Positions 48,266 through 61,700 of a stretch of DNA of 64,000 bases are shown here, in pieces. A program made the position numbers and the translations under genes. The notes beneath the pieces were generated by a model. The model was given only the letters and a program-made list of their open reading frames with translations. It did no database searches and was not told where the DNA came from. Origin of the DNA: Parapristionchus giblindavisi. Lineage: Eukaryota; Nematoda; Chromadorea; Rhabditida; Diplogasteridae. The DNA lies in NCBI GenBank assembly GCA_943737045.1, contig CALSFV010000213.1, positions 1,053,001 through 1,117,000 on the forward strand, given 5' to 3'. Position 1 is the stretch's first letter. Every line of letters begins with the position of its first letter.

Positions 48266-49445
48266 CAGATATGATTGGAATCATTAAATATTTCATTCAT
48301 TTCTCGATCTGTCTTACCAGTTTGCACTGTATTGATTACTCAGTTCACTGAATTAATTACCACATTGTTTATCTAACGATCTCTAGGGGAAATCTTAAAT
48401 ACTATGTATGTTAAAGTTGAAGAATCCATTCATTTCATCTACAGTATTATATCCATATCATCTACCGTATGCCTTCTCTGTACAGTAGTCTTCATTCACA
48501 GTATCCCTCGTCCATTTCTCTCATTATGCTATCTTCATTTTGTTCACCAAGTCTCTACAATACAAACTACAATGTCTCTCTATCCCCTGTTCATTCCTTC
48601 TCTTCCTATCTCATTGTCAGAAAGAGTCTCTACCCACTCTCTTTCACTCCTGTGGTCACTTCCTCTTCTTTCTTCTCTTTTATTCAACTGTCATAAGTTT
48701 CATAATCGTGCAATTCTCTTTGATATTTCGTTTTTGTAATTCAATAATTTTTAATTCAAGGTGAATTCAATCGATATGACGAACCATGTATTCGTCTTTT
48801 TGTCTCTGTCTTCATGAATTGTTAGCTTTCTTCCACCTTTAACAGATAAAACTGTCGCAACTCCAATTGTGTGATGGTTCTTTGATCAGAGTCGAGAGAT
48901 ATAAGACGCGTGTCGCGTAAGAATCGAATAAAATTAGGGGGTCGGTGGCACATTTTCTGACCCCCACATATTATTTCATTTTTTGGTAGTCCACATGGTC
49001 CCTAAGACGGGTGCACGAGCTTTTTTGCATATCTTCATTTTCGGCGTCGAGAGACGGCGTCAAACTTTTTTGACGCCGAAATTGGCCGACTTTGGAGCTC
49101 TGTAGCTCTTCGGGGAGTGGTTTTGGTATCGAGTCATCAACAGAAGAATTTACTGGAATGACCAGGAGAATACATATGCATTATTGGCCGATCGATATTT
49201 TTATTAGTATTTTTGTAAATCGATTTTATTGATTTATGCAAAACACAAATCGAAGCCAAAGGTTTTCAATAGCTCAATCGATAGAACTCGACGCCAGCTT
49301 TTCAATGGTATGCTTAAGGTTTTTGTGTGTGGTTGCGCTCGAAAGTTATGAGCATTTCAAGATTTTCTTGATTGATAAATTCGTGTGGATTCCAACACAA
49401 ACCATCCGGATTGGTTGGTGAACTCATCTATCATACTCCATCTCA

Positions 49446-49522
49446 ACTACCTGTGTAGTGTAGTGGATAAGGTGTCTGCTTTTTATTTTGACTGTCAGGG
49501 GTTCAATCCTCCTTGCCGCAGT
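49446..49522 (+). other. tRNA-like module in the left arm (mirror 57464-57548)
   Basis: A-box-like GTGTAGTGTAGTGGATAAG and T-arm word AGGGGTTCAATCCT about 40 bp apart. The acceptor ends pair only partly and no clean anticodon stem forms, so it is probably a tRNA-derived SINE or pseudogene. Confidence 0.5.
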
Positions 49523-49593
49523 TTTCTTTTGCTGATTTTATGGCTGTCGTAATCTCTTGTAGAAAGCTCAGTCAGATGGCACCAATGTTCTAA

Positions 49594-49803
49594 TTGCATC
49601 TGAAGAGCACTGGGACGAAGTGGAGTGTTCGATCGACCAGTGGATCGACCAGGAAGAGAAAGGTTGTGGCGAAGACGGAGGACTCGGAGAATGACGATAA
49701 CGTCTTCGAGGAGGGAGAGGATGAGGATGAGGTGATTCTAGGACACGAAGATGACTTCATTATGATGGTAGTCGAGGAAGAGTGTGATGAAATATCTCTG
49801 TGA
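49594..49803 (+). pseudogene. Acidic ORF fragment in the left arm
   Basis: A 69-codon open frame with RKRKVVAKTEDSEND then an acidic run EEGEDEDE. Composition looks like a captured exon of a nuclear protein. Only its first part is mirrored in the right arm (about 57265-57420). No family recognised. Confidence 0.3.
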
Positions 49804-51398
49804 ATTTTAACCCTCTTGTCATATTGTAATTTACATGTATAGCGATTAATATTCATCGAGTGGTTATGAATGAGGAATCAAATTATGGAAAAGAAAATTC
49901 GAAAGTTATTAAAAATATATTGGATATGTACTAGAACAACATTAAAACTAATTAAAATGAGCGAATTGGTCACACGAGGCACGTGAGTGGGTAGATCATT
50001 GGCTGCGTCACTCTCCTCTCGTGCGATCGCACGCGATGAAAATCTTGAAATGCTCATAACTTTCGAGCGCAACCACACACAAAAACGTTCAGCATACCAT
50101 TGAAAAGCTGGCGTCGAGTTCTATCGATTGAGCTATTGAAAACCTTTGGCTTTGATTTGTGTTTTGAATCAATCAATAAAATCTATTTACAAAAATACTA
50201 ATAAAAAAATTGATCGGCCAATAATGCCGATGTATTCTCCTGGTCATTCTAGTAAATTGTTCTGTTGATGACTCGATACCAAAACCACTCCCAGAAGAGC
50301 TACAGAGCTCCAAAGTCAGCCAATTTCGGCGTCAAAAAAGTTTAACGGCGTCTCTCGACGCCGAAAATGAAGATATGCAAAAAAGCTCGTGCACCCGTCT
50401 TAGGGACCATATGGACTACCAAAAAATTACCTCTGCTCATTTTCGATTTTTTCAATGTGCCACCGTTTATTCGATTCTTACGCGACACGCGTGATAAGAG
50501 AGACAAAAGACACAGACAGTGGGAGAGAGTACGCATTAGAAAGAGGGTACAGAGAAAGAAAAGATAATGAAGGGAAAGCGATCTACAATCGATAGTGTTT
50601 ATCATCATTGCATTCCTTCGTTATCGGTCATTTTCTCGCCATAATATTTCGCTTTCACGTTCCACGTTGTTTTTCTTCGTGTTTTTTTGTTTGAATTGAG
50701 TTAATCTCTCCCTCTCTATCTACCTCTCCCTCACCCTCTGCCTTGGCTTCTCCCTCTCTAAAACTCCTCTAGTGACTTTCAATCGATGATATCGTAAATC
50801 GATCTTTCTTAGCTGATTTGCATCTGTTATCCCTATTGTTCTCTAATCCTTCATCTATTCCATTCTAATTTGCACATAATCCTCCAATTATCATATACTA
50901 CGTGTCCTTATTCTCATCCCATTCATTGCAGTTTTCGGACGTATGCCATTCTCTCTCACTTTTTTCTATTTTCTGCCCTTGTAAAGTTGAACTTTGATCT
51001 TTACTTTTCCCTCCATCACCATGTCTATATCTCCTCCCTCTCCCTATTAAACCATATTCTTTTTCTCGCTGTAAATCAGTTTTGATGCGCATAATACTTT
51101 CGTAATGTTTTGGCTATTTGAGCCCTCTAACTTATCATTCACAATATCTAATCCTCATCAGCTACGGCTACTAGGACGTTACTGAATTCGTCATGACGAT
51201 CCTCGTTGACGTCGTCGTTCAAGGATACTGGATAGGATATGAAGTCAATCAAGGATAATGGATTGAGTGAGTACTTATAATACAACTTGTTATCACTACC
51301 TCATTGTAGAACTTGACATTCTGGAACAAATACTATGTTTCGCAATGCTATCGCTTTAAAAATGGTACAACGAACCTTGTTCCAGAATAGAGTACTTG

Positions 51399-52346
51399 AG
51401 GAACCTATAGTGGTCATGGCACCCAAGTCATTGCTACGAAGTGTTTATGTTCTTGTTAGAACGTTTAATTTTCTATTGATTCAGATATCCTCCAGTCTGA
51501 CCTCTTTGTTCCGCCGCCGGCAACTCCGCTCATTCTGACGACTACGAACTTCACCAAGTGCTCAAGTACCATCATCATCCCAGCACTCAATAGTGCCTGA
51601 CTGGTATGCCCATCATTGGTTTTCAAAATGTGCAATGGAAACGGAAAACGACGAGAGTGAACGCGCCTTTTATACTATACATTCTATTAGTCCTGATTAT
51701 TTACTGCACACATATCTGATGGAAGTTTGAACGTGATAAGGTTATCGTTATCAGATGACGTGCCTCTAGCTCTATTCTTCTTTTTTCTGTTGTTAAAAGT
51801 TGCGAAAGGAAAGTAAACATGACGTCCACACTCCCCGTTGTTTTCCGTCTCTATTCGTCACTATTGAAAACTGCATTTTAATGATCGCTGAATTTATGAT
51901 AATTTTTCATTTCACATTCCGAATCGTCGTTGCACACTCATCATCAGACAATTGTAATCTACAACGAGGATGGGCGACTCAGCGGACATCTACTCGATCT
52001 CCAGATCAAGGATTACATCAATCAAACACTATCTAGGTGACGAAAATACTTTTAAATGTATCCTTTTTCGGTTCAAACGTGAGAAAAGCTAAGAGGAGGA
52101 TCGTGTCCAAACAAATCTCTCTTATTTTGTTGTCCAAAAGATCAATCCTTTGATTCTATCGTAATCCTTTGTTGTACAGATTGAATTCCGTTCGACACTG
52201 AGGTCGTCGACCTCGAAGAGAACCTGGACATCGTGAAGGCGTCTTCAGTCAGTCTTCTTCAGGATCACCTCGGATGTCTGCACATGAAGGATGATGAACG
52301 TATCTTCTGGCGTCGTCTGCGTCTGGTGGTCTTCTTTTTCGAATGA
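51399..52346 (+). pseudogene. Exon-like remnants within the palindrome arm (mirror 55428-56375)
   Basis: Three coding-like pieces: 51399-51440 (EEPIVVMAPKSLLR, faintly like the PKSLLR segment of 2-oxoglutarate dehydrogenase E1), 51948-52035 (IYNEDGRLSGHLLDLQIK, then a GTGACG donor-like site) and 52191-52346 (DTEVVDLEENLDIVK to a TGA, followed by AATAAAG). I could not join them into one phase-consistent gene. They may be relics of a captured or decayed gene. Confidence 0.35.
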
Positions 52347-52522
52347 ATAAAGATATTTGGGTGTGCAAGTATTTGAAATCGGTGTCTAAGCCCGCGAAGT
52401 TAAATGGGCGGAGCCATAATCGCTATATAAGTAGGGTAAACCAGAAAGGGGCGGAGCTATGTATCGGTATATAAGAGCGGGAGAGTCCGAGTATATGTAG
52501 TCTATTTGACATTTCTCCAAAT

Positions 52523-52603
52523 AGAGACCCATGGTCTAGTGGTTAACAGGTCGAGCTATCAATCCGATCTGTTGGTCGGCAAGAAAGTTCGATTCAACGA
52601 GGA
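52523..52603 (+). other. tRNA-like module in the left arm (mirror 55166-55252)
   Basis: A-box-like ATGGTCTAGTGGTTAACAG and B-box AAGTTCGATTCAA 52 bp later, a spacing suited to Pol III promoters. Closest in style to Glu/Asp-type D-arms. No full cloverleaf. Confidence 0.5.
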
Positions 52604-52646
52604 GGAATAGAAAGTTTGACTTGTTCAAAATCAACGCAGCTTTTTG

Positions 52647-53008
52647 ACATTTTTCCTTGACTTTTCGAGGTTTAATTATAGTTTAATTTTAGTAAGTGCA
52701 AGCTTCATACAATTAAAATAACGAAGAATCGTGAACTAAATTTTTGCGAAACAAAATTGCACAGCGTAGACTTTTAAAATACAATGAATTTCTCTATATA
52801 TTCATTAAGGGGTGGCAATAATAAGTAACATTTTTCCTTGACTTTTCGAGGTTTAATTATAGTTTAATTTTGGTAAGTGCAAGCTTCATACAATTAAAAT
52901 AACGAAGAATCGTGAACTAACTTTTTGCGAAACAAAATTGCACAGCGTATACTTTTAAAATACAATGAATTTCTCTATTTATTCATTAAGGGATGGCAAT
53001 AATAAGTA
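52647..53008. repeat. 181-bp unit in two tandem copies (both arms)
   Basis: 52647-52827 and 52828-53008 are about 95% identical. Both are mirrored in the right arm near 54766-55127, so the tandem duplication predates or was copied with the palindrome. Confidence 0.9.
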
Positions 53009-53284
53009 ACGAAAAAAAAGGAACGATTACGGTCTCTTGATAATGGCCATTGTAGATGGATGTTCTTTCTCATCGATCAATTCTTTCATCTTTAGCTTTA
53101 TATTACACATTTTCTATCAACATAATCATTTCAAATTTTTCATCAAATTCTTTCTCTCTGTCTATCATTCTTATTCTCATTCTCATGTAGAACATTTGCT
53201 CATATTGTACGAAACAACTATAAAATATAATCAATTAAAATAAAACAAAGAACATGTTTATGAGAAAGTGGTGACATTTTGGAG

Positions 53285-53424
53285 GTACCACGTCGGATAA
53301 GAACCGATGAATAAGAACCGACTGGATAATAACCGTTTGCATACGTTGTCTATTCATTAGCGCTTGTCTCTCCTATGCAAATTGTTTTCATCCCTCATTC
53401 ATCGGTTCTCATCCGACCTGGTGC
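53285..53424. mobile_element. 140-bp MITE in both arms (mirror 54350-54489)
   Basis: Imperfect inverted termini GGTACCACGTCGGATAAG and its counterpart CATCCGACCTGGTGCC. Present at the same place in each arm. Confidence 0.65.
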
Positions 53425-53577
53425 CAATTTTGAAGAATACATGATAGATATTTTATCGTAAAGAACATTGAAAAAGGCGATTGTTAACACTAACAACTAC
53501 TTTAGATTCATTAATATCTAATATTATGAGTACATTTGCATGTTTAACTATGATATATTTCGCTTATAATTTCTAAT

Positions 53578-54196
53578 TTAAGAAGATATAACAGTTTCTC
53601 GCATTCACAATTGAATGATAAGTTAAGAAAATATGCCTCTATGTCTCTAGAAATGCATATAGTATTCATTTCAAGATAGGAAGTGGTTCCCTCTCAGTGT
53701 TAGATCAATGACAGAGTGGCCAGTTGATTAGACGAGATCGATGGGCAGAGACGCAGAGAGTCATCGCGCGCTCACGCCACTCGATTTAGCAACACTGTTG
53801 AGACGGGTGGCGTTCGGGGATAACTACACTGAAAAAATACAAAATTTTAAAAATAGTAATTTTGATAAAATAGAGAGGCTAAATTTCTGTAATAGTACGC
53901 CTGCTACAGATTTCACATAGAAAAGTCGATAAATATAACCAAAGACTACTGTTCCATGTCGTCCAAAAATTTATTAAGTTGATAAAGCTGAGTATAATGA
54001 TGTGAAGCTCATACCAAAAATTAACATAAAATAGGTTCGATGAATAGATTAGGGCCTCCCAACTGAATCGGCATTGAATTATCACTGAAAATATGGGTTA
54101 TGACATTTTTCCTAATTTCATGGGTGTCGGAAATTTCATTTTTCTCACAGTAATGAATTAGTTCGAATCGCATGCATAGCGGATTATAAAATGGGC
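53578..54196. repeat. Loop of the giant palindrome
   Basis: 619 bp not shared between the arms. 54088-54188 is about 75% similar to 39010-39110 of the Tc1-type foldback. The rest has no recognised content. Confidence 0.8.
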
Positions 54197-57100
54197 ATTA
54201 GAAATTATAAGCGAAATATATCATAGTTAAACATGCAAATGTACTCATAATATTAGATATTAATGAATCTAAAGTAGTTGTTAGTGTTAACAATCGCCTT
54301 TTTCAATGTTCTTTACGATAAAATATCTATCATGTATTCTTCAAAATTGGCACCAGGTCGGATGAGAACCGATGAATGAGGGATGAAAACAATTTGCATA
54401 GGAGAGACAAGCGCTAATGAATAGACAACGTATGCAAACGGTTATTATCCAGTCGGTTCTTATTCATCGGTTCTTATCCGACGTGGTACCTCCAAAATGT
54501 CACCACTTTCTCATAAACATGTTCTTTGTTTTATTTTAATTGATTATATTTTATAGTTGTTTCGTACAATATGAGCAAATGTTCTACATGAAAATGAGAA
54601 TAAGAATGATAGACAGAGAGAAAGAATTTGATGAAAAATTTGAAATGATTATGTTGATAGATAATGTGTAATATAAAGCTAAAGATGAAAGAATTGATCG
54701 ATGAGAAAGAACACCCATCTACAATAGCCATTATCAAGCGAAAGTAATCGTTCCTTTTTTTCGTTACTTATATTGCCATCCCTTAATGAATAAATAGAGA
54801 AATTCATTGTATTTTAAAACTATACGCTTTGCAATTTTGTTTCGCAAAAAGTTAGTTCACGATTCTTCGTTACTTTAATTGCATGAAGCTTGCACTTACT
54901 AAAATTAAACTAAAATTAAACCTCGAAAAATCAAGGAAAAATGTTACTTATTATTGCCACCCCTTAATGAATATATAGAGAAATTCATTGTATTTTAAAA
55001 GTCTACGCTGTGCAATTTTGTTTCGCAAAAATTTAGTTCACGATTCTTCGTTATTTTAATTGTATGAAGCTTGCACTTACTAAAATTAAACTATAATTAA
55101 ACCTCGAAAAGTCAAGGAAAAATGTCAAAAAGCTGCGTTGATTTTGAACAAGTCAAACTTTCTATTCCTCCTCGTTGAATCGAACTTTCTTGCCGACCAA
55201 CAGATCGGATTGATAGCTCGACCTGTTAACCACTAGACCATGGGTCTCTATTTGGAGAAATGTCAAATAGACTACATATACTCGGACTCTCCCGCTCTTA
55301 TATACCGATACATAGCTCCGCCCCTTTCTGGTTTACCCTACTTATATAGCGATTATGGCTCCGCCCATTTAACTTCGCGGGCTTAGACACCGATTTCAAA
55401 TACTTGCACACCCAAATATCTTTATTCATTCGAAAAAGAAGACCACCAGACGCAGACGACGCCAGAAGAGACGTTCATCATCCTTCATGTGCAGACATCC
55501 GAGGTGATCCTGAAGAAGACTGACTGAAGACGCCTTCACGATGTCCAGGTTCTCTTCGAGGTCGACGACCTCAGTGTCGAACGGAATTCAATCTGTACAA
55601 CAAAGGATTACGATAGAATCAAAGGATTGATCTTTTGGACAACAAAATAAGAGAGATTTGTTTGGACACGATCCTCCTCTTAGCTTTTCTCACGTTTGAA
55701 CCGAAAAAGGATACATTTAAAAGTATTTTCGTCACCTAGATAGTGTTTGATTGATGTAATCCTTGATCTGGAGATCGAGTAGATGTCCGCTGAGTCGCCC
55801 ATCCTCGTTGTAGATTACAATTGTCTGATGATGAGTGTGCAACGACGATTCGGAATGTGAAATGAAAAATTATCATAAATTCAGCGATCATTAAAATGCA
55901 GTTTTCAATAGTGACGAATAGAGACGGAAAACAACGGGGAGTGTGGACGTCATGTTTACTTTCCTTTCGCAACTTTTAACAACAGAAAAAAGAAGAATAG
56001 AGCTAGAGGCACGTCATCTGATAACGATAACCTTATCACGTTCAAACTTCCATCAGATATGTGTGCAGTAAATAATCAGGACTAATAGAATGTATAGTAT
56101 AAAAGGCGCGTTCACTCTCGTCGTTTTCCGTTTCCATTGCACATTTTGAAAACCAATGATGGGCATACCAGTCAGGCACTATTGAGTGCTGGGATGATGA
56201 TGGTACTTGAGCACTTGGTGAAGTTCGTAGTCGTCAGAATGAGCGGAGTTGCCGGCGGCGGAACAAAGAGGTCAGACTGGAGGATATCTGAATCAATAGA
56301 AAATTAAACGTTCTAACAAGAACATAAACACTTCGTAGCAATGACTTGGGTGCCATGACCACTATAGGTTCCTCAAGTACTCTATTCTGGAACAAGGTTC
56401 GTTGTACCATTTTTAAAGCGATAGCATTGCGAAACATAGTATTTGTTCCAGAATGTCAAGTTCTACAATGAGGTAGTGATAACAAGTTGTATTATAAGTA
56501 CTCACTCAATCCATTATCCTTGATTGACTTCATATCCTATCCAGTATCCTTGAACGACGACGTCAACGAGGATCGTCATGACGAATTCAGTAACGTCCTA
56601 GTAGCCGTAGCTGATGAGGATTAGATATTGTGAATGATAAGTTAGAGGGCTCAAATAGCCAAAACATTACGAAAGTATTATGCGCATCAAAACTGATTTA
56701 CAGCGAGAAAAAGAATATGGTTTAATAGGGAGAGGGAGGAGATATAGACATGGTGATGGAGGGAAAAGTAAAGATCAAAGTTCAACTTTACAAGGGCAGA
56801 AAATAGAAAAAAGTGAGAGAGAATGGCATACGTCCGAAAACTGCAATGAATGGAATGAGAATAAGGACACGTAGTATATGATAATTGGAGGATTATGTGC
56901 AAATTAGAATGGAATAGATGAAGGATTAGAGAACAATAGGGATAACAGATGCAAATCAGCTAAGAAAGATCGATTTACGATATCATCGATTGAAAGTCAC
57001 TAGAGGAGTTGGAGAGAGGGAGAAGCCAAGGCAGAGGGTGAGGGAGAGGTACATAGAGAGGGAGAGATTAACTCAATTCAAACAAAATACACGAAGAAAA

Positions 57101-58241
57101 ACAACGTGGAACGTGAAAGTGAAATATTATGGCGAGAAAATGACCGATAACGAAGGAAGGCAATGATGATAAACACTATTGATGGTAGATCGCTTTCCTT
57201 TCACCATCTTTTCTTTCTCTGTACCCTCTTCCTAATGCGTACTCTCTCCCACTGGAATCACCTCATCCTCATCCTCTCCCTCCTCGAAGACGTTATCGTC
57301 ATTCTCCGAGTCCTCCGTCTTCGCCACAACCTTTCTCTTCCTGGTCGATCCACTGGTCGATCGAACACTCCACTTCGTCCCAGTGCTCTTCAGATGCAAT
57401 TAGAACATTGGTGCCATCTGACTGAGCTTTCTACAAGAGATTACGACAGCCATAAAATCAGCAAAAGAAAACTGCGGCAAGGAGGATTGAACCCCTGACA
57501 GTCAAAATAAAAAGCAGACACCTTATCCACTACACTACACAGGTAGTTGAGATGGAGTATGATAGATGAGTTCACCAACCAATCCGGATGGTTTGTGTTG
57601 GAATCCACACGAATTTATCAATCAAGAAAATCTTGAAATGCTCATAACTTTCGAGCGCAACCACACACAAAAACCTTAAGCATACCATTGAAAAGCTGGC
57701 GTCGAGTTCTATCGATTGAGCTATTGAAAACCTTTGGCTTCGATTTGTGTTTTGCATAAATCAATAAAATCGATTTACAAAAATACTAATAAAAATATCG
57801 ATCGGCCAATAATGCATATGTATTCTCCTGGTCATTCCAGTAAATTCTTCTGTTGATGACTCGATACCAAAACCACTCCCCGAAGAGCTACAGAGCTCCA
57901 AAGTCGGCCAATTTCGGCGTCAAAAAAGTTTGACGCCGTCTCTCGACGCCGAAAATGAAGATATGCAAAAAAGCTCGTGCACCCGTCTTAGGGACCATGT
58001 GGACTACCAAAAAATGAAATAATATGTGGGGGTCAGAAAATGTGCCACCGACCCCCTAATTTTATTCGATTCTTACGCGACACGCGTCTTATATCTCTCG
58101 ACTCTGATCAAAGAACCATCACACAATTGGAGTTGCGACAGTTTTATCTGTTAAAGGTGGAAGAAAGCTAACAATTCATGAAGACAGAGACAAAAAGACG
58201 AATACATGGTTCGTCATATCGATTGAATTCACCTTGAATTA

Positions 58242-58690
58242 CATATCACTGGCCTAGCAGTGATTTCCCGCAGGACTTCAACATTTATGCAGATTTTTAG
58301 CTATGTCAGATGGGTTGCGACATGATAGGCATTGTTGACATTTTTCGCTTGTGATAAATCGTATTGATCTTATACTCACAGAAAAAACCCTAGCTCATGT
58401 ACCCCTGTGCACCAAACACTAAACGGTTAGGGTTTGAAACACTTGTATTTAAGGGTTTTAAAGCCCTATTCTGAGAACCCTTAGATACAAGTGTTTCAAA
58501 CCCTAACCGTTTAGTGTTTGGTGCACAGGGGTACATGAGCTAGGGTTTATTTCTGTGAGTGTATCAGTGTAAAAGTTACTTTTGTACTTCCGCAATTATG
58601 GACGCTGTAAAAGACAACAGTTCGACACGGAAAGAAGTTTTCTTGATTCAGAATTTTTTCCTCAGCGCTTAAAGATCAAATATCAAAGAC
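58242..58690. mobile_element. Insertion present only in the right arm, with an inner hairpin element
   Basis: The left arm reads almost straight through at this point (about 48740). Inside, 58375-58559 is a 185-bp near-perfect hairpin with termini CTCACAGAAA / TTTCTGTGAG, containing ACCCTAGCTCATGTACC mirrored on the other side, and bearing TA-like flanks. The outer part (CACTGGCCTAGCAGTG...) is unclassified. Confidence 0.7.
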
Positions 58691-58782
58691 GAAATATCAA
58701 AGAGAATTGCACGATTATGAAACTAATGACAGTTGAATAAAAGAGAAGAAAGAAGAGGAAGTGACCACAGGAGTGAAAGAGA

Positions 58783-61700
58783 GTGGGTAGAGACTCTTTC
58801 TGACAATGAGATAGGAAGAGAAGGAATGAACAAGGGGATAGAGAGATATTGTAGTTTGTATTGTAGAGACTTGGTGAACAAAATGAAGAGAGCATAATGA
58901 GAGAAATAGACGAGGGATACTGTGAATGAAGACTACTGTACAGAGAAGGCATACGGTAGATGATATATAAATCGTATTGATCTTATCAGTGAGAGTGGGT
59001 AGAGACTCTTTCTGACAATGAGATAGGAAGAGAAGGAATGAACAAGGGGATAGAGAGATATTGTAGTTTGTATTGTAGAGACTTGGTGAACAAAATGAAG
59101 AGAGTATAATGAGAGAAATGGACGAGGGATACTGTGAATGAAGACTACTGTACAGAGAAGGCATACGGTAGATGATATATAAATCGTATTGATCTTATCA
59201 GTGAGAGTGGGTAGAGACTCTTTCTGACAATGAGATAGGAAGAGAAGGAATGAACAAGGGGATAGAGAGATATTGTAGTTTGTATTGTAGAGACTTGGTG
59301 AACAAAATGAAGAGAGTATAATGAGAGAAATGGACGTGGGATTCTGTGAATGAAGACTACTGTACAGAGAAGGCATACGGTAGATGATATATAAATCGTA
59401 TTGATCTTATCAGTGAGAGTGGGTAGAGACTCTTTCTGACAATGAGATAGGAAGAGAAGGAATGAACAAGGGGATAGAGAGATATTGTCGTTTGTATTGT
59501 AGAGACTTGGTGAACAAAATGAAGAGAGTATAATGAGAGAAATGGACGAGGGATACTGTGAATGAAGACTACTGTACAGAGAAGGCATACGGTAGATGAT
59601 ATATAAATCGTATTGATCTTATCAGTGAGAGTGGGTAGAGACTCTTTCTGACAATGAGATAGGAAGAGAAGGAATGAACAAGGGGATAGAGAGACATTGT
59701 AGTTTGTATTGTAGATACTTGGTGAACAAAATGAAGAGAGTATAATGAGAGAAATGGACGAGGGATACTGTGAATGAAGACTACTGTACAGAGAAGGCAT
59801 ACGGTAGATGATATATAAATCGTATTGATCTTATCAGTGAGAGTGGGTAGAGACTCTTTCTGACAATGAGATAGGAAGAGAAGGAATGAACAAGGGGATA
59901 GAGAGATATTGTAGTTTGTATTGTAGAGACTTGGTGAACAAAATGAAGAGAGTATAATGAGAGAAATGGACGAGGGATACTGTGAATGAAGACTACTGTA
60001 CAGAGAAGGCATACGGTAGATGATATATAAATCGTATTGATCTTATCAGTGAGAGTGGGTAGAGACTCTTTCTGACAATGAGATAGGAAGAGAAGGAATG
60101 AACAAGGGGATAGAGAGATATTGTAGTTTATATTGTAGAGACTTGGTGAACAAAATGAAGAGAGTATAATGAGAGAAATGGACGAGGGATACTGTGAATG
60201 AAGACTACTGTACAGAGAAGGCATACGGTAGATGATATATAAATCGTATTGATCTTATCAGTGAGAGTGGGTAGAGACTCTTTCTGACAATGAGATAGGA
60301 AGAGAAGGAATGAATAAGGGGATAGAGAGATATTGTAGTTTGTATTGTAGAGACTTGGTGAACAAAATGAAGAGAGTATAATGAGAGAAATGGACGTGGG
60401 ATTCTGTGAATGAAGACTACTGTACAGAGAAGGCATACGGTAGATGATATATAAATCGTATTGATCTTATCAGTGAGAGTGGGTAGAGACTCTTTCTGAC
60501 AATGAGATAGGAAGAGAAGGAATGAACAAGGGGATAGAGAGATATTGTCGTTTGTATTGTAGAGACTTGGTGAACAAAATGAAGAGAGTATAATGAGAGA
60601 AATGGACGAGGGATACTGTGAATGAAGACTACTGTACAGAGAAGGCATACGGTAGATGATATATAAATCGTATTGATCTTATCAGTGAGAGTGGGTAGAG
60701 ACTCTTTCTGACAATGAGATAGGAAGAGAAGGAATGAACAAGGGGATAGAGAGACATTGTAGTTTGTATTGTAGATACTTGGTGAACAAAATGAAGAGAG
60801 TATAATGAGAGAAATGGACGAGGGATACTGTGAATGAAGACTACTGTACAGAGAAGGCATACGGTAGATGATATATAAATCGTATTGATCTTATCAGTGA
60901 GAGTGGGTAGAGACTCTTTCTGACAATGAGATAGGAAGAGAAGGAATGAACAAGGGGATAGAGAGATATTGTAGTTTGTATTGTAGAGACTTGGTGAACA
61001 AAATGAAGAGAGTATAATGAGAGAAATGGACGAGGGATACTGTGAATGAAGACTACTGTACAGAGAAGGCATACGGTAGATGATATATAAATCGTATTGA
61101 TCTTATCAGTGAGAGTGGGTAGAGACTCTTTCTGTCAATGAGATAGGAAGAGAAGGAATGAACAAGGGGATAGAGAGATATTGTAGTTTATATTGTAGAG
61201 ACTTGGTGAACAAAATGAAGAGAGTATAATGAGAGAAATGGACGAGGGATACTGTGAATGAAGACTACTGTACAGAGAAGGCATACGGTAGATGATATAT
61301 AAATCGTATTGATCTTATCAGTGAGAGTGGGTAGAGACTCTTTCTGACAATGAGATAGGAAGAGAAGGAATGAACAAGGGGATAGAGAGATATTGTAGTT
61401 TGTATTGTAGAGACTTGGTGAACAAAATGAAGAGAGTATAATGAGAGAAATGGACGTGGGATTCTGTGAATGAAGACTACTGTACAGAGAAGGCATACGG
61501 TAGATGATATATAAATCGTATTGATCTTATCAGTGAGAGTGGGTAGAGACTCTTTCTGACAATGAGATAGGAAGAGAAGGAATGAACAAGGGGATAGAGA
61601 GATATTGTCGTTTGTATTGTAGAGACTTGGTGAACAAAATGAAGAGAGTATAATGAGAGAAATGGACGAGGGATACTGTGAATGAAGACTACTGTACAGA

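Larger units (their letters stand above)
48901..50498. repeat. Nested inverted repeat inside the left arm
   Basis: 48901-49366 pairs with 50038-50498 (arms of about 460 bp), around a spacer of about 670 bp holding the tRNA-like and acidic-ORF sequence. In the right arm of the main palindrome only one copy is present (about 57600-58085), so the second copy is an arm-specific gain or loss. Confidence 0.85.
48266..53577 (+). repeat. Left arm of the giant palindrome
   Basis: Reads in reverse complement in 54197-62630. The inner third maps as x to 107774-x almost without gaps (for example 53037-53243 versus 54531-54737), and long blocks appear 98-100% identical by eye. This arm alone has an extra nested inverted block (50038-50498). 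Confidence 0.93.

Noticed and set aside
51335..51538. Intact 2-oxoglutarate dehydrogenase exon
   Set aside because: Only a 14-residue resemblance (PKSLLR region); the following frame does not match the enzyme. Kept as an exon-like remnant.
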